Positions 1 through 7,319 of a stretch of 64,000 nucleotides of DNA are shown piece after piece. Made by a program: the position numbers and the translations under genes. The stretch lies in the NCBI GenBank assembly GCA_963813345.1, contig CAWEYR010000028.1, forward strand, positions 469,161 to 533,160, written 5' to 3'. How positions within the stretch are numbered: the first letter of the stretch is position 1; each line of letters opens with the position of its first letter. The stretch is from CAWDDA01 sp963813345. Lineage in GTDB: Bacteria; Acidobacteriota; Blastocatellia; RBC074. The notes beneath the pieces are model-generated. The model did no database searches. It was not told the origin of the DNA and worked only from the letters and a program-made list of their open reading frames with translations.

Positions 1-580
1 ATGGGAGGCCCGGTTGGGGCGAGGTTGGGGATACGTCGAGGTGGCAGGCCTCTTCAGGCAGCTAAAATGGAAAGATACAAATGACGATCAGTTTGATCTC
101 AGCGGCAGCGATTTTGGCTGGGGCATTGAACTTCAGCTCAGGCATCAAATTTGGAGCGAGGACCGTTGGAAAGTTCCAGTTCATTTATGGCGAAGGTATC
201 CAGAACTATTTGAATGATGCACCCACAGACATCGGCATCAAGAACAATTTCGGGGATACCGGTGAGGCCAGTCAGAGGCGTTGCTTTGCCGGTGCTGGGC
301 ACCACCGGCTTTATAGATCACAACTGGAATACACGTTTGAGCACTGCAGTCGGATATTCGTTTATGGACATCGACAATTCCGATGGTCAGGCCAGCGGAC
401 GCGTACCGTCAGGGTCATTACGCGCTGACAAACCTGCTATGGCAACCGGTTCAGAATTTTACGGTTGGCGGTGAATTCCAGTTCGGCAGGCGGCTGAACT
501 TCAGGGACGGCTTTAACGTCAACGACTATCGTTTGCACTTCGCCGTCAAGTACAACTTCTCAAAGGTCTTCAAGTTCTAG
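1..580 (+). pseudogene. DcaP-like outer-membrane porin, 5'-truncated and frameshifted
   Basis: C-terminal part of an outer-membrane beta-barrel porin resembling the DcaP-type trimeric porins, which pass small solutes through the outer membrane. The family signature is readable only by changing frame three times: frame 2 gives GWGYVEVAGLFRQLKW, a switch near 130-150 gives FIYGEGIQNYLNDAP, a switch near 260 gives DHNWNTRLSTAVGYSFMDID, and a switch near 400 gives NFTVGGEFQFGRRLNF followed by the terminal strand ending in KVFKF. The final aromatic residue fits a barrel C-terminus. The start lies outside the window. The clean continuity of sequence across frames suggests recent indels or assembly errors rather than old decay. 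The family call is from remembered motifs and is fairly secure; the substrate is unknown. Confidence 0.7.
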
Positions 581-735
581 CTGAAGCAGAGCGGCGTGAC
601 GGAGAGGTCGTCTGAAATAATTTCTTGACGCTACTGTTAAAATATCTGTGTGATCCGGGTCTTGCAGTCCCTTGCGAGAGCGGCGTACCAACTTCAATTT
701 GATGTCGTAACAAAAGAAGGATCAGGAGGCAGGCA

Positions 736-1641
736 ATGATTGTCATGAGTGTAAAAAGAGCGCGGTCGTTAACACAAGTCTGGGTTTTTATCATGTCGAT
801 TGCTGCAGGAGCGGCATGCGCGAGCATCAGCGCATACGCGCAAGTAAAAACCGTTACTGAAGGTCAGAAGGCCCAGGCCAAAGGGACGATTGGTCAACGC
901 CTGGCTGAGACATTCACGGTCAATGATAAATCGGGTGGAACGACCGTAGTCGTGCTGACTGATACGACGAGCGTCCGATCGAATAAGAAGGGGCTAGGCA
1001 TCTTTCGGCGCGGTGAAGAATACGCCGTGACGTCTCTCTTACGAGGCCTCATCGTCGAAGTTGAAGGCGATTGGCGACTCAAAGGGCCGGCTCGTTGCCG
1101 CAGAAGGTCCGATTTAACGAATCGGATCTGAAAACGGCGTACACCGTCGAGTCGCGTGTGACCCCGCTCGAAGAAGCCAACAAGAAGGTGGCAGGTCAGG
1201 TCGCAGAAGCAACAACTGTGGCGACCAACGCCAATAGCGAAGCGGCCAGAGCCAATGCACGAATCTCCACTCTGGACAGTTTTGACGAGAAAAAACAAAC
1301 GGTCGTCTATTTCGAAGTTAACAGCTATGACATTTCGACCGCCGCCAGAGCGGAGCTGGACGCTCTCGCGCGTAGAGGCCTTGAATTCCACGAGCTACAT
1401 CGTCGAGGTCGCCGGCTTTGCCGATCCGAGCGGCAATCCGGAGAAGAATCTCGAACTCAGTCAGCGCCGGGCTGATACAGTCGTCAAATACCTGGCGATC
1501 AATGGCAAGGTCCCGATGCGACGCCTGGTGACGCCGATCGGGTTTGGTGCGACCAGGAGCACTGGCGACACCCCTGAAGCGCGCAAAATGGAACGAAGGG
1601 TAGAGGTCAAATTACTGATCAGCCGCGGGATGAGTCAGTAG
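736..1641 (+). CDS. OmpA-family peptidoglycan-binding outer-membrane protein (frameshifted)
   Basis: Secreted protein with an N-terminal signal peptide, a middle region and a C-terminal OmpA/MotB domain that would anchor the outer membrane to peptidoglycan. ATG at 736 is preceded by AGGAGG at 724-729. Frame 1 runs to about 1080 (VTSLLRGLIVEVEG), frame 3 carries a helical stretch (VESRVTPLEEANKKVAGQ) and the start of the OmpA domain (VVYFEVNSYDIS), and after about 1375 frame 1 resumes with YIVEVAGFADPSGNPEKN, LSQRRADTVVKYL and the terminal RRVEVKLLI, all classic OmpA-domain motifs. Two indels therefore split it. It follows the porin gene on the same strand with 155 bp between them. A type A palindrome begins just after the stop. 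Confidence 0.78.
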
Positions 1642-1654
1642 TAAGGAGACAGTA

Positions 1655-1720
1655 TGGAGTTCAAGTTTTAGCTTGCTCTTTGCAGCTCGAATGAAAGAGC
1701 AAGCTAAAGCTTGAACTCCA
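1655..1720. repeat. Type A intergenic palindrome
   Basis: Long hairpin with arms GGAGTTCAAGTTTTAGCTTG and CAAGCTAAAGCTTGAACTCC around a short loop, lying between the stop of the OmpA gene and the convergent thioesterase gene. It starts about 14 bp after the OmpA stop. One of at least eight type A copies in the window. It could act as a bidirectional terminator or as a mobile REP-like element. Confidence 0.9.
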
Positions 1721-1724
1721 CACC

Positions 1725-2141
1725 CTAATCGCTGACCATCGACTCACTGCCATTAATCACAAAGGTTCCTGTAGCCTTTGCAACCAGCCGCTCGCCGTTG
1801 GTTATCTCTGATTCAAGAAAGGCGAAACGTCTTCCCTTCTGAACGACACGTGTCGCGCACACGAGCCTGCCCTCCCTGACCGGTCTGAAGTATGCGATCT
1901 TGATTTCGATCGTGGCGCAATGTTGTCCGCGATCAAGGTCCATATGAAGCGCTACTCCCATGCCGGTGTCGGCAAGCGAGAATAGGACTCCACCGTGAAG
2001 AACCTTGTGAGGATTGCATAATTCGTCAGTTGTCTCGAGCTCACAGCGGCTGAAGCCTGGCGTCGCTTCCTTGATTTCAAGTCCGATCAAGTCGGCAAAC
2101 GGGTTGAAGCCCTTCGCGGGCGCGGTGCGTTCTCGGTTCAT
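1725..2141 (-). CDS. PaaI-family hotdog-fold thioesterase
   Basis: Small acyl-CoA thioesterase of the PaaI/YdiI hotdog family, expected to hydrolyse acyl- or aryl-CoA thioesters in the cytoplasm. Diagnostic features are NPHKVLHGGVLFSLADTG (the conserved HGG loop and the helix following it) and the later beta-strand TIEIKIAYFRPVREGRL. About 138 residues, the normal family length. I chose the methionine of MNRERTAP at 2141 rather than an upstream start at 2168, because the latter would overlap the preceding gene by about 20 bp. It is one of the few intact genes at this end of the window. It is convergent with the OmpA gene, with a type A palindrome between them, and lies directly downstream of the ATP-grasp-like gene, so the two are probably co-transcribed. 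Confidence 0.82.
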   Translation of the reverse strand: MNRERTAPAKGFNPFADLIGLEIKEATPGFSRCELETTDELCNPHKVLHGGVLFSLADTGMGVALHMDLDRGQHCATIEIKIAYFRPVREGRLVCATRVVQKGRRFAFLESEITNGERLVAKATGTFVINGSESMVSD

Positions 2142-2148
2142 TTTCAGT

Positions 2149-3369
2149 TCATTCTTTCGTATCTTCAAAGAAGGCGCATGACGAGCCGACCCAGGTCATG
2201 TTCTTGTTGAAATCCACTCCCAGCATCAGACCCTTGCTCAACCTTGTCAGTGTAGTCACTGGAATCGGACGTTCCTCGTCGCGCGGCCACAGATACATAA
2301 GCCGTATTTCGACCTTGCTTTCACCGTCCGGCGTTTCGATTACCGGTTCATAAGCGATCTTCTTCTGAAGAAGATAGTCTCGGCGGTCATCTTCTGGAAT
2401 CGCATCCAGGTCTGCCCGTGTTACGTTGACCTTCACGCCGCTCCCTGCAAATGAAAAGAGAGGCTTGAGAACGTAATTGGCGAGATCCTTCGGGTATCTG
2501 CTGCATGTCGCTCAAGAACCACGCGCGCGGAACTGCTGGATGATCGAGAAACGGCAGCGAGTACTTGCTCCATCGAAAAAACCAGTTGGGATGTCCCACC
2601 CATTCAATGTCGAGGTGCTCGCGGAAGTTGAATGGGGTTCGAATCCCTTTCGTCACAAGCTCGTCAACGATGACACGATTGTAGATTCGCCGGACCTCGA
2701 GCTCTCGCCCCTGCTTGTGATAAAAAAGTTTCGATCCTCGCTTCACAATATCAGTGATACATACTGTCTCGATACCAAGCAGCTTCTTCGTTACGACAAA
2801 ATCGGGTCGCGTCTTCTGCTTCGAAGGTTCGATCTCCATCAGAATCACGTTCTCTGGATCCTGATCGCCAATGATCACCTGGCGCAGCATGGCGATGTAG
2901 TCTTTTCGGCTAAGCCCATTCGGAAAAGCTTCGAGTCCCCCAAGATCGTAGTGAGCGCGATAGACATCCGGAAGCTCGAGCTGAAACGCATAGAGTGAGG
3001 CACAACCCTGAAGCTCAATCAGCTTCGGCGTCAGTTCGCCGTCCTGCATCGCGGGTAACGGCAAAGTCCACAACGACGAAATCCGGATGCTTGCCTTCAT
3101 TCGGCGCGTTGTATAGATCGGGAATGGCCGCAGCAGACGCCGACCGCATATTCAGGCGTAGCAAGTTGAGAAATGATCTCATTCGATGACTTCACAATCT
3201 CTGAGAAAAGAGCACCTGGAACAAACACTGGAGTCTCGCACGGACGGAAGTCGATGCTGTCGCCGACCATCTCTTCGAGCGAACGCGAGAAATGCAGCGT
3301 ATTTCTCTTCAGTAAATTGTTCGTTGAAACGCTGGCGCCAATGGGGAATCACCCGGTCATCATACCAAA
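2149..3369 (-). CDS. ATP-grasp-like conserved protein, frameshifted
   Basis: Conserved protein of roughly 400 residues that I do not firmly recognise. Parts recall circularly permuted ATP-grasp enzymes: ILMEIEPSKQKTRPDF, LGIETVCITDI, then near the C-terminus LQKKIAYEPVIETPDG and KVEIRLMYLWP, with a short glycine-rich turn before KVNVTRADLD. Reading upstream on the minus strand, the protein continues beyond 3100 in other frames (HPDFVVVDFAVTRDA, CETPVFVPGALFSEIVKSS, RVIPHWRQRFNEQF) to about 3369, so there are at least three frameshifts (near 2440, 3060 and 3290). The start codon is not resolved; coding sequence reaches the edge of palindrome G. The next gene downstream is the thioesterase. The reaction and substrate are unknown. 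Confidence 0.5.
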
Positions 3370-3374
3370 TCCCA

Positions 3375-3467
3375 ATTTGGAGTGCGGGGACTTGTCACCG
3401 CTTTAGTCTCGTGTCGCGAATCGTTCGGCACGAGACTAAAGCGGCGCCAGGTCGCCGCACTCCAAAT
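3375..3467. repeat. Type G intergenic palindrome
   Basis: Single copy in this window of a long palindrome with outer arms ATTTGGAGTGCGG and CCGCACTCCAAAT and inner arms CCGCTTTAGTCTCGTG and CACGAGACTAAAGCGG. It fills the gap between the LysR gene (ending at 3472) and the 5' end of the ATP-grasp-like gene, both on the minus strand. It ends 4 bp beyond the LysR stop. Confidence 0.9.
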
Positions 3468-3471
3468 GTTG

Positions 3472-4381
3472 CTAGGGTTTGGCCATCTCCTGCAGCTTTG
3501 TCTGGTGTTCGAGAATGAACCGGTGAAAGGCGCGCGTTGGTGAGGCCTGAAACTTTCCAAGCGACACCATCGCGACCGAGCGTTGAAGTCGATGACCCTC
3601 GATGCGGAGCTGAGCCAGCTTCCCGGCTTCGACCTCTTCGCGTACCGCCCACGACGGTAAGAGCGAAATTCCAAGGCCATGCTCTACCATCAATTTGATG
3701 AAGTAAGTGTCGTTTGACTCGAGCGCGAGGTTGGGCCGAACACCGACACTTGTGAAAAACTCATCGGTTGCCCGCCGTATCGATGCCCCTCGCTCGAAAA
3801 GGATCAACCGTTCGTTCTCGAGCGCCGCAGCTTTGACTTCAGTCTTCCTCGCCAGCGGATGCTCGCGGGCAACAACCAGTACCAGCTCGTCCTCAAACAG
3901 TTTTGTTACCGAGAGCGCAGGCGAATATACGGCAATCGATGCGAAGCCGACGTCTGCAGCCCCGTTCAGTATGTCAGCAATTGTTTGCTCGGTGCTCACG
4001 GTCGTCCGGAAAGAGACTTCGATACCCGGGTGTGAGACGCATGAACGCTTCGAATAGCGGGGCAAACAGATGCACAAAAGCCTGGGTCGCGGCTGCTGCT
4101 CTGACGCGGCCGGCATGCTTTGCCTCGTGACCTCCAATGCGTTCGCGAAGCGACTCGGTCTCGTCAAGAATGCGCTGAACGTGATCAAGCGCAGCTTTGC
4201 CAGCCTGAGAAAGCTTGACGCCCCGTTTGGCCCTTATGAAAAGTGGTTCCCCAAGTTCCTCCTCCAGAGCCTTTATCTGGTGGCTGACGGCCGATTGTGT
4301 CAGTCCGAGCCTCTCGGCTGCCCGCGTAAAGTTCAGCGTCTCGGCAACCTCTCTAAACGTTCTCAGTTGCGTCATCTCCAT
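3472..4381 (-). CDS. LysR-family transcriptional regulator (one frameshift)
   Basis: LysR-type regulator of about 300 residues. The N-terminal winged helix-turn-helix is clear: QLRTFREVAETLNFTRAA followed by LGLTQSAVSHQIKALEEELG. A linker helix and the effector-binding domain follow, the latter with GLGISLLPSWAVREEV near its end. The reading frame changes around 4000-4030 (PGYRSLF against FRTTVSTEQTIADIL), so the protein is split in two as the sequence stands. I prefer ATG at 4381 (MEMTQLRTF); TTG at 4390 is further upstream. A perfect inverted repeat of LysR-box form lies 9 bp upstream of this start, implying autoregulation. The target could be the divergent dehydrogenase at 4896, but that is inference. 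The effector is unknown. Confidence 0.82.
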
Positions 4382-4389
4382 AATTAGCA

Positions 4390-4404
4390 ATTAGAATACC
4401 TAAT
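4390..4404. promoter_or_regulatory. Candidate LysR-regulator binding box
   Basis: ATTAG-AATAC-CTAAT is a perfect inverted repeat with the T-N11-A form typical of LysR-type regulator sites, immediately upstream of the LysR start at 4381. A TTGGAC (4426-4431) and TAGAAT (4451-4456) pair nearby could be a plus-strand promoter, although the 19-base spacing is long. Confidence 0.5.
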
Positions 4405-4439
4405 GAGAGCAATAAAAACAATTAGTTGGACAGATGACA

Positions 4440-4625
4440 ATGTCTCTGCGTAGAATGAATTCACTTTGAAACTGGACAAAAGAGTCCGGTGAGAAAGCAG
4501 GAGACGGACGGGATGGAGAAAGGCCGACGCTTTGCTGGGATAGTCGGTATCATATTTAGCATTTAATACTTCTATTAGGTGGAAGCTCTCTTTGGAAGGT
4601 CGTGCATTGCACGACCTTTTTTTCT
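4440..4625 (+). ncRNA. Candidate small RNA or leader with intrinsic terminator
   Basis: A non-coding stretch inside the 514-bp gap between the LysR gene and the dehydrogenase. It contains two small stems, CTGGAC/GTCCGG near 4468-4485 and GCCGAC/GTCGGT near 4524-4550, and ends in a strong rho-independent terminator. No convincing plus-strand gene lies upstream that would need that terminator, so an independent small RNA or a premature-termination leader is the simplest reading. I cannot match it to a known RNA family. Further downstream, at 4643-4689, a TCGTGAC/GTCACGA inverted repeat encloses GTGAC-CAC-GTCAC. I see nothing else before the dehydrogenase RBS. Confidence 0.3.
4596..4625 (+). terminator. 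Rho-independent terminator
   Basis: Perfect 10-bp stem AAGGTCGTGC/GCACGACCTT with a three-base loop ATT, followed by a run of T residues. It is among the clearest intrinsic terminators in the window. A similar stem core (AGGTCGT/ACGACCT) recurs after the dehydrogenase gene at 6419. Confidence 0.8.
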
Positions 4626-4895
4626 TCTCGTACTCTTCCAAATCGTGACAGTGTCTCGATATTAGGCACAATTAGTGACCACGTCACGAGACAATCACCT
4701 TCATGGACAACTCGTAAGTATGTGACTTTCCTTGATTAGTCTGCTTTAAGTGCCGGATTCACGGTCTGGAACAGTTGTTGATTCTCCCATCGGCGGCAAT
4801 CCTCCCGAAATTTCATCGAGCCCCCCTCACCACCATTGCTCGAACGCCCCACGGGTACGAAATGCTCGTGTTTTCTCGACAAGGAGGATCACGTA

Positions 4896-6395
4896 ATGCC
4901 AATCATTGGTGAGTCGATACAACGTCTGGGTCTTAGTTGCTAGTGCTCGCTGCACTTCCGATTCTGGTGTTGTTGGAGTTAACGGTACGGCAGGAGCGCA
5001 ACCGGGTGGGCCGAGATGTTGGACCGAGGCATCTGCAAGTAAGGACGCTAGTCTCTGGGTCTGAACCTACCAACAACTATGGCATTCATAGGGCGCCAGG
5101 GACATTCTTGTGCTCGAGAAGGAGACCGGTCAGTGTAGAAGCGAGTTGCTGAACGGAGAGCTCGATACAATTGTTCTCGATCTGGCGTCAACTTCGGGTC
5201 CGAGCGGGGTCTGCTGGGGATTGCGGCGCATCCCGACTTTCCCGGAAATCGCGGAGTATATCTCTTCTGGACCGAGAGCACTACGGGTAACGACACAAAC
5301 GTTTTGAGCGAAACGCCATTGCTCGGAAATCGCGTCGACCGTTATGAATGGGATGGAACGAATCTGACATTCGACCAGAACCTGATCCATATCCGAGCGA
5401 TCCAGGAAGATGCCGGACAACCGGCCCGCGGCAATCACAATGGTGGCGTCATCGCTTTTGGACCCGACTGAGAAGCTTTACATTTTCATCGGTGATCTTG
5501 GGCGACGCGGCCATCTTCAAAACCTTCGATGCGGCCCGAACCGCGGTATGTCCAAGGACCGACGGTGCAGGATGATCAATTCGGCGGGCCGGCACCCGAC
5601 GATGCGCACCTATCAGGAGTTGTACTAAGACTCAATGACGATGGAACTACTCCAGCGCGAAGCAATCCCTTCTTTCGGGCTGGAGCAGCGTCCATCGGAC
5701 GGCGAAGTTGGTGCGCAACATCCAGAAGATATTCTCCTACGGTCATCGCAACGGGTTTGGCATGGCTTTCGACCCTGAAGAGGGAGGCGCTTTGGCTGCA
5801 GGAGAACGGTGATGACAGCTTTAGTGAAATCAACCGGGTGAACTCCAGGTATGAACGGCGGCTGGATCCAGGTAATGCGGGCCGGCAGAACGGATCGCGC
5901 AGTTCAAGGAGAATCGAAACGACCTTCGGCGGAATGACTCTGCAACAGCTTCGGTGGCCGCCGAAAATATAGCCGATACCGAACGCGAGGCACTTTCACG
6001 TCTACTCATCACTTCCCGGTTCGCACTACAGCGACCCCGAGTTCAGTTGGAAGTGGGAAGTGGCGCCGGTGGCATCGGCTTTGTGGAAGGGAATGGATTA
6101 GGAGGGAAGTTCCGCGGAGACTTGTTTGTGGGGGCGGCTACGCCGTTGCTCGAAGGCGGTTATTTGTTCCGCTTTAGGCTGACCGGTAGTGGCAGAAAGA
6201 TTGGAGTAAGCGGCAAGACTTAAACGACCGTGTCGCCGACAATCTCGCGAAGCACGAAATCACCGAAAGTGAAGAATTGCTGATCGGCAGAAACTTCGGT
6301 GTCGCGACTGACATAGAGACGGGCCCAACGGAAACCTTTTCGTGGTCTCGCTATCAAACGGCGCGATCTACAAGAATATTGAACGAAGGAGATAG
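4896..6395 (+). pseudogene. PQQ-dependent sugar dehydrogenase (GSDH family), many frameshifts
   Basis: Soluble glucose/sorbosone-type dehydrogenase, a six-bladed propeller expected to oxidise aldose sugars in the periplasm with pyrroloquinoline quinone. ATG at 4896 follows AAGGAGG at 4881-4887. Family segments appear in order but in changing frames: VLEKETG, LDTIVLDLA, LFWTESTTGNDTNVLSET, NRVDRYEWDGTNLTFDQN, QPARGNHNGGVIAFGPD, LYIFIGDLG, DDAHLSGVVLRLNDDGT, IFSYGHRNGFGMAFDPEEG, LWLQENGDDSFSEINRVN, GFVEGNGLGGKFRGDLFVG and finally EELLIGRNFGVATDIETGP with the stop at 6393-6395. I count well over five frame changes in 1.5 kb, the worst density in the window. Whether this is decay or poor assembly near a contig end is unresolved. 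A terminator follows. Confidence 0.72.
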
Positions 6396-6418
6396 AACAG
6401 CGCAACAGGATCTCTTGT

Positions 6419-6446
6419 GAAGGTCGTGCGATAAGTACGACCTTTC
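6419..6446 (+). terminator. Intrinsic terminator of the sugar dehydrogenase
   Basis: Stem AGGTCGT/ACGACCT with a nine-base loop, followed by a T-rich tract, 24 bp after the dehydrogenase stop. The stem core matches the terminator at 4596. Confidence 0.6.
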
Positions 6447-6567
6447 CTTTTTGACCTGCGCCAAAAAACAACTGCATTTTACAACTATATAAACGAAGAG
6501 CCGCGAAGCAATGCGCACCGCGGAACCGTCGAGCGCCACGGAGGGTGACTGAGTTTGGCAGCAGTGA

Positions 6568-6640
6568 CGTAGCCAGGGTTCAGTCTCCAAACCTGGATCT
6601 GTTGAGAGAAGGATTGCATCCCTGGAGGGAAGCGAGAAGA
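6568..6640. repeat. Type E repeat, left flank of the transposase
   Basis: Contains CGTAGCCAGGGTTCAGTCT and, after a short gap, GCATCCCTGGAGGGAAGCGA. The same two words occur in the same order in the full type E palindrome at 44188-44356. It ends just before the start of the RAYT gene. Confidence 0.75.
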
Positions 6641-6645
6641 TCTCT

Positions 6646-7141
6646 ATGCCATCAACAAGAGAGTGCACCCATACGTCCATGCTGGCATGTTCATGTAGTC
6701 TTCGCGACAAAACGTCGTTTACCACTAATCGACGCGTCGTGGCGCGGACGTCTGCACGCTTATCTTGGCGGAGCAGTCCGAGGTACTGAAGCGTTTCCGC
6801 GCGCAATTGGTGGCACCGAGAATCATGTGCATTTGCTCCGGGTCTCCGCGCAACCCATCGACTTGCGGATGTTCTCCGTGAGATTAAGCGCTCATCTCTC
6901 AATGGGTCGTGGGAGAACTCAACATTCGAAACTTCGCATGGCAAATCGGTTATGGTGCTTTTGCAGTAAGCGCCTCCGCAACCGATGCGGTGGTGCGCTA
7001 TATCGAAAATCAGGAAGCGCATCACCGCCTATTGAAATTCGAAGACGAGTATATTGACCTCCTTCGCAGAAGCCGCGCAGAGTTCAAAGAAGCTACTTGT
7101 GGGACGATTGGTCGCATCCCTCCGGGATGCGATTGCCGTAG
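6646..7141 (+). mobile_element. IS200-like REP-associated tyrosine transposase (RAYT), frameshifted
   Basis: Y1-type single-strand transposase of the TnpA/RAYT group. The reading, assembled across frames, is: MPSTRE start at 6646, then WHVHVVFATKRRLPLID, LHAYLGGAVRGTEAFPRAI, the HUH metal motif in GGTENHVHLL, then THRLADVLREIKRSS in another frame from 6853, GELNIRNFAWQIGYGAFAVS from about 6909, VVRYIENQEAHHRLLKFEDEY, and finally YLWDDW with a stop at 7139-7141. The catalytic tyrosine should lie in VVRYIENQE, the usual place for this family. At least four indels break it, so it cannot be made as written. Type E palindrome sequence flanks both ends, and the stop codon lies in the right flank. 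Confidence 0.82.
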
Positions 7142-7175
7142 TCGCGGCAGCATCCCCTCCGGCTGGACTTCATCC
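7105..7175. repeat. Type E repeat, right flank of the transposase
   Basis: Hairpin TCGCATCCC-TCC-GGGATGCGA at 7112-7132, followed by a partial second copy (GCAGCATCCCCTCCGG) near 7147-7162. The same hairpin sits in the type E palindrome at 44288-44304. The transposase stop codon falls inside this region. From here to the kinase stop at 7320 I see no gene. Confidence 0.75.
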
Positions 7176-7319
7176 CGGCACAGCTCATCGGGCTCCCCCG
7201 GCTCGACGCCTCCTTCGCCGGCCTTCATGGCAACGCGGACTCATAAGGCGCGTCGCGGCTAGGCTCAGCGCCCCGGTCAGGTCAATCACTCGCGCTGGCT
7301 AGTTGTTCGCGTGGGCTGG

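Noticed and set aside
2630..2655. A GGGTTCGAATCCC string that looks like a tRNA T-loop
   Set aside because: It lies within the ATP-grasp-like coding region on the other strand, and no cloverleaf arms (acceptor, D or anticodon) can be formed around it. I saw no tRNA or rRNA genes in the window.
4384..4671. Minus-strand ORF over the gap upstream of the LysR gene
   Set aside because: It covers the terminator and regulatory dyad, has low-complexity composition and no family resemblance.
1..7300. The left end as a genomic island or prophage
   Set aside because: Apart from the RAYT gene there are no integrases, phage genes or attachment repeats; the genes are ordinary envelope and metabolic families, and the disorder is mainly frameshifts.
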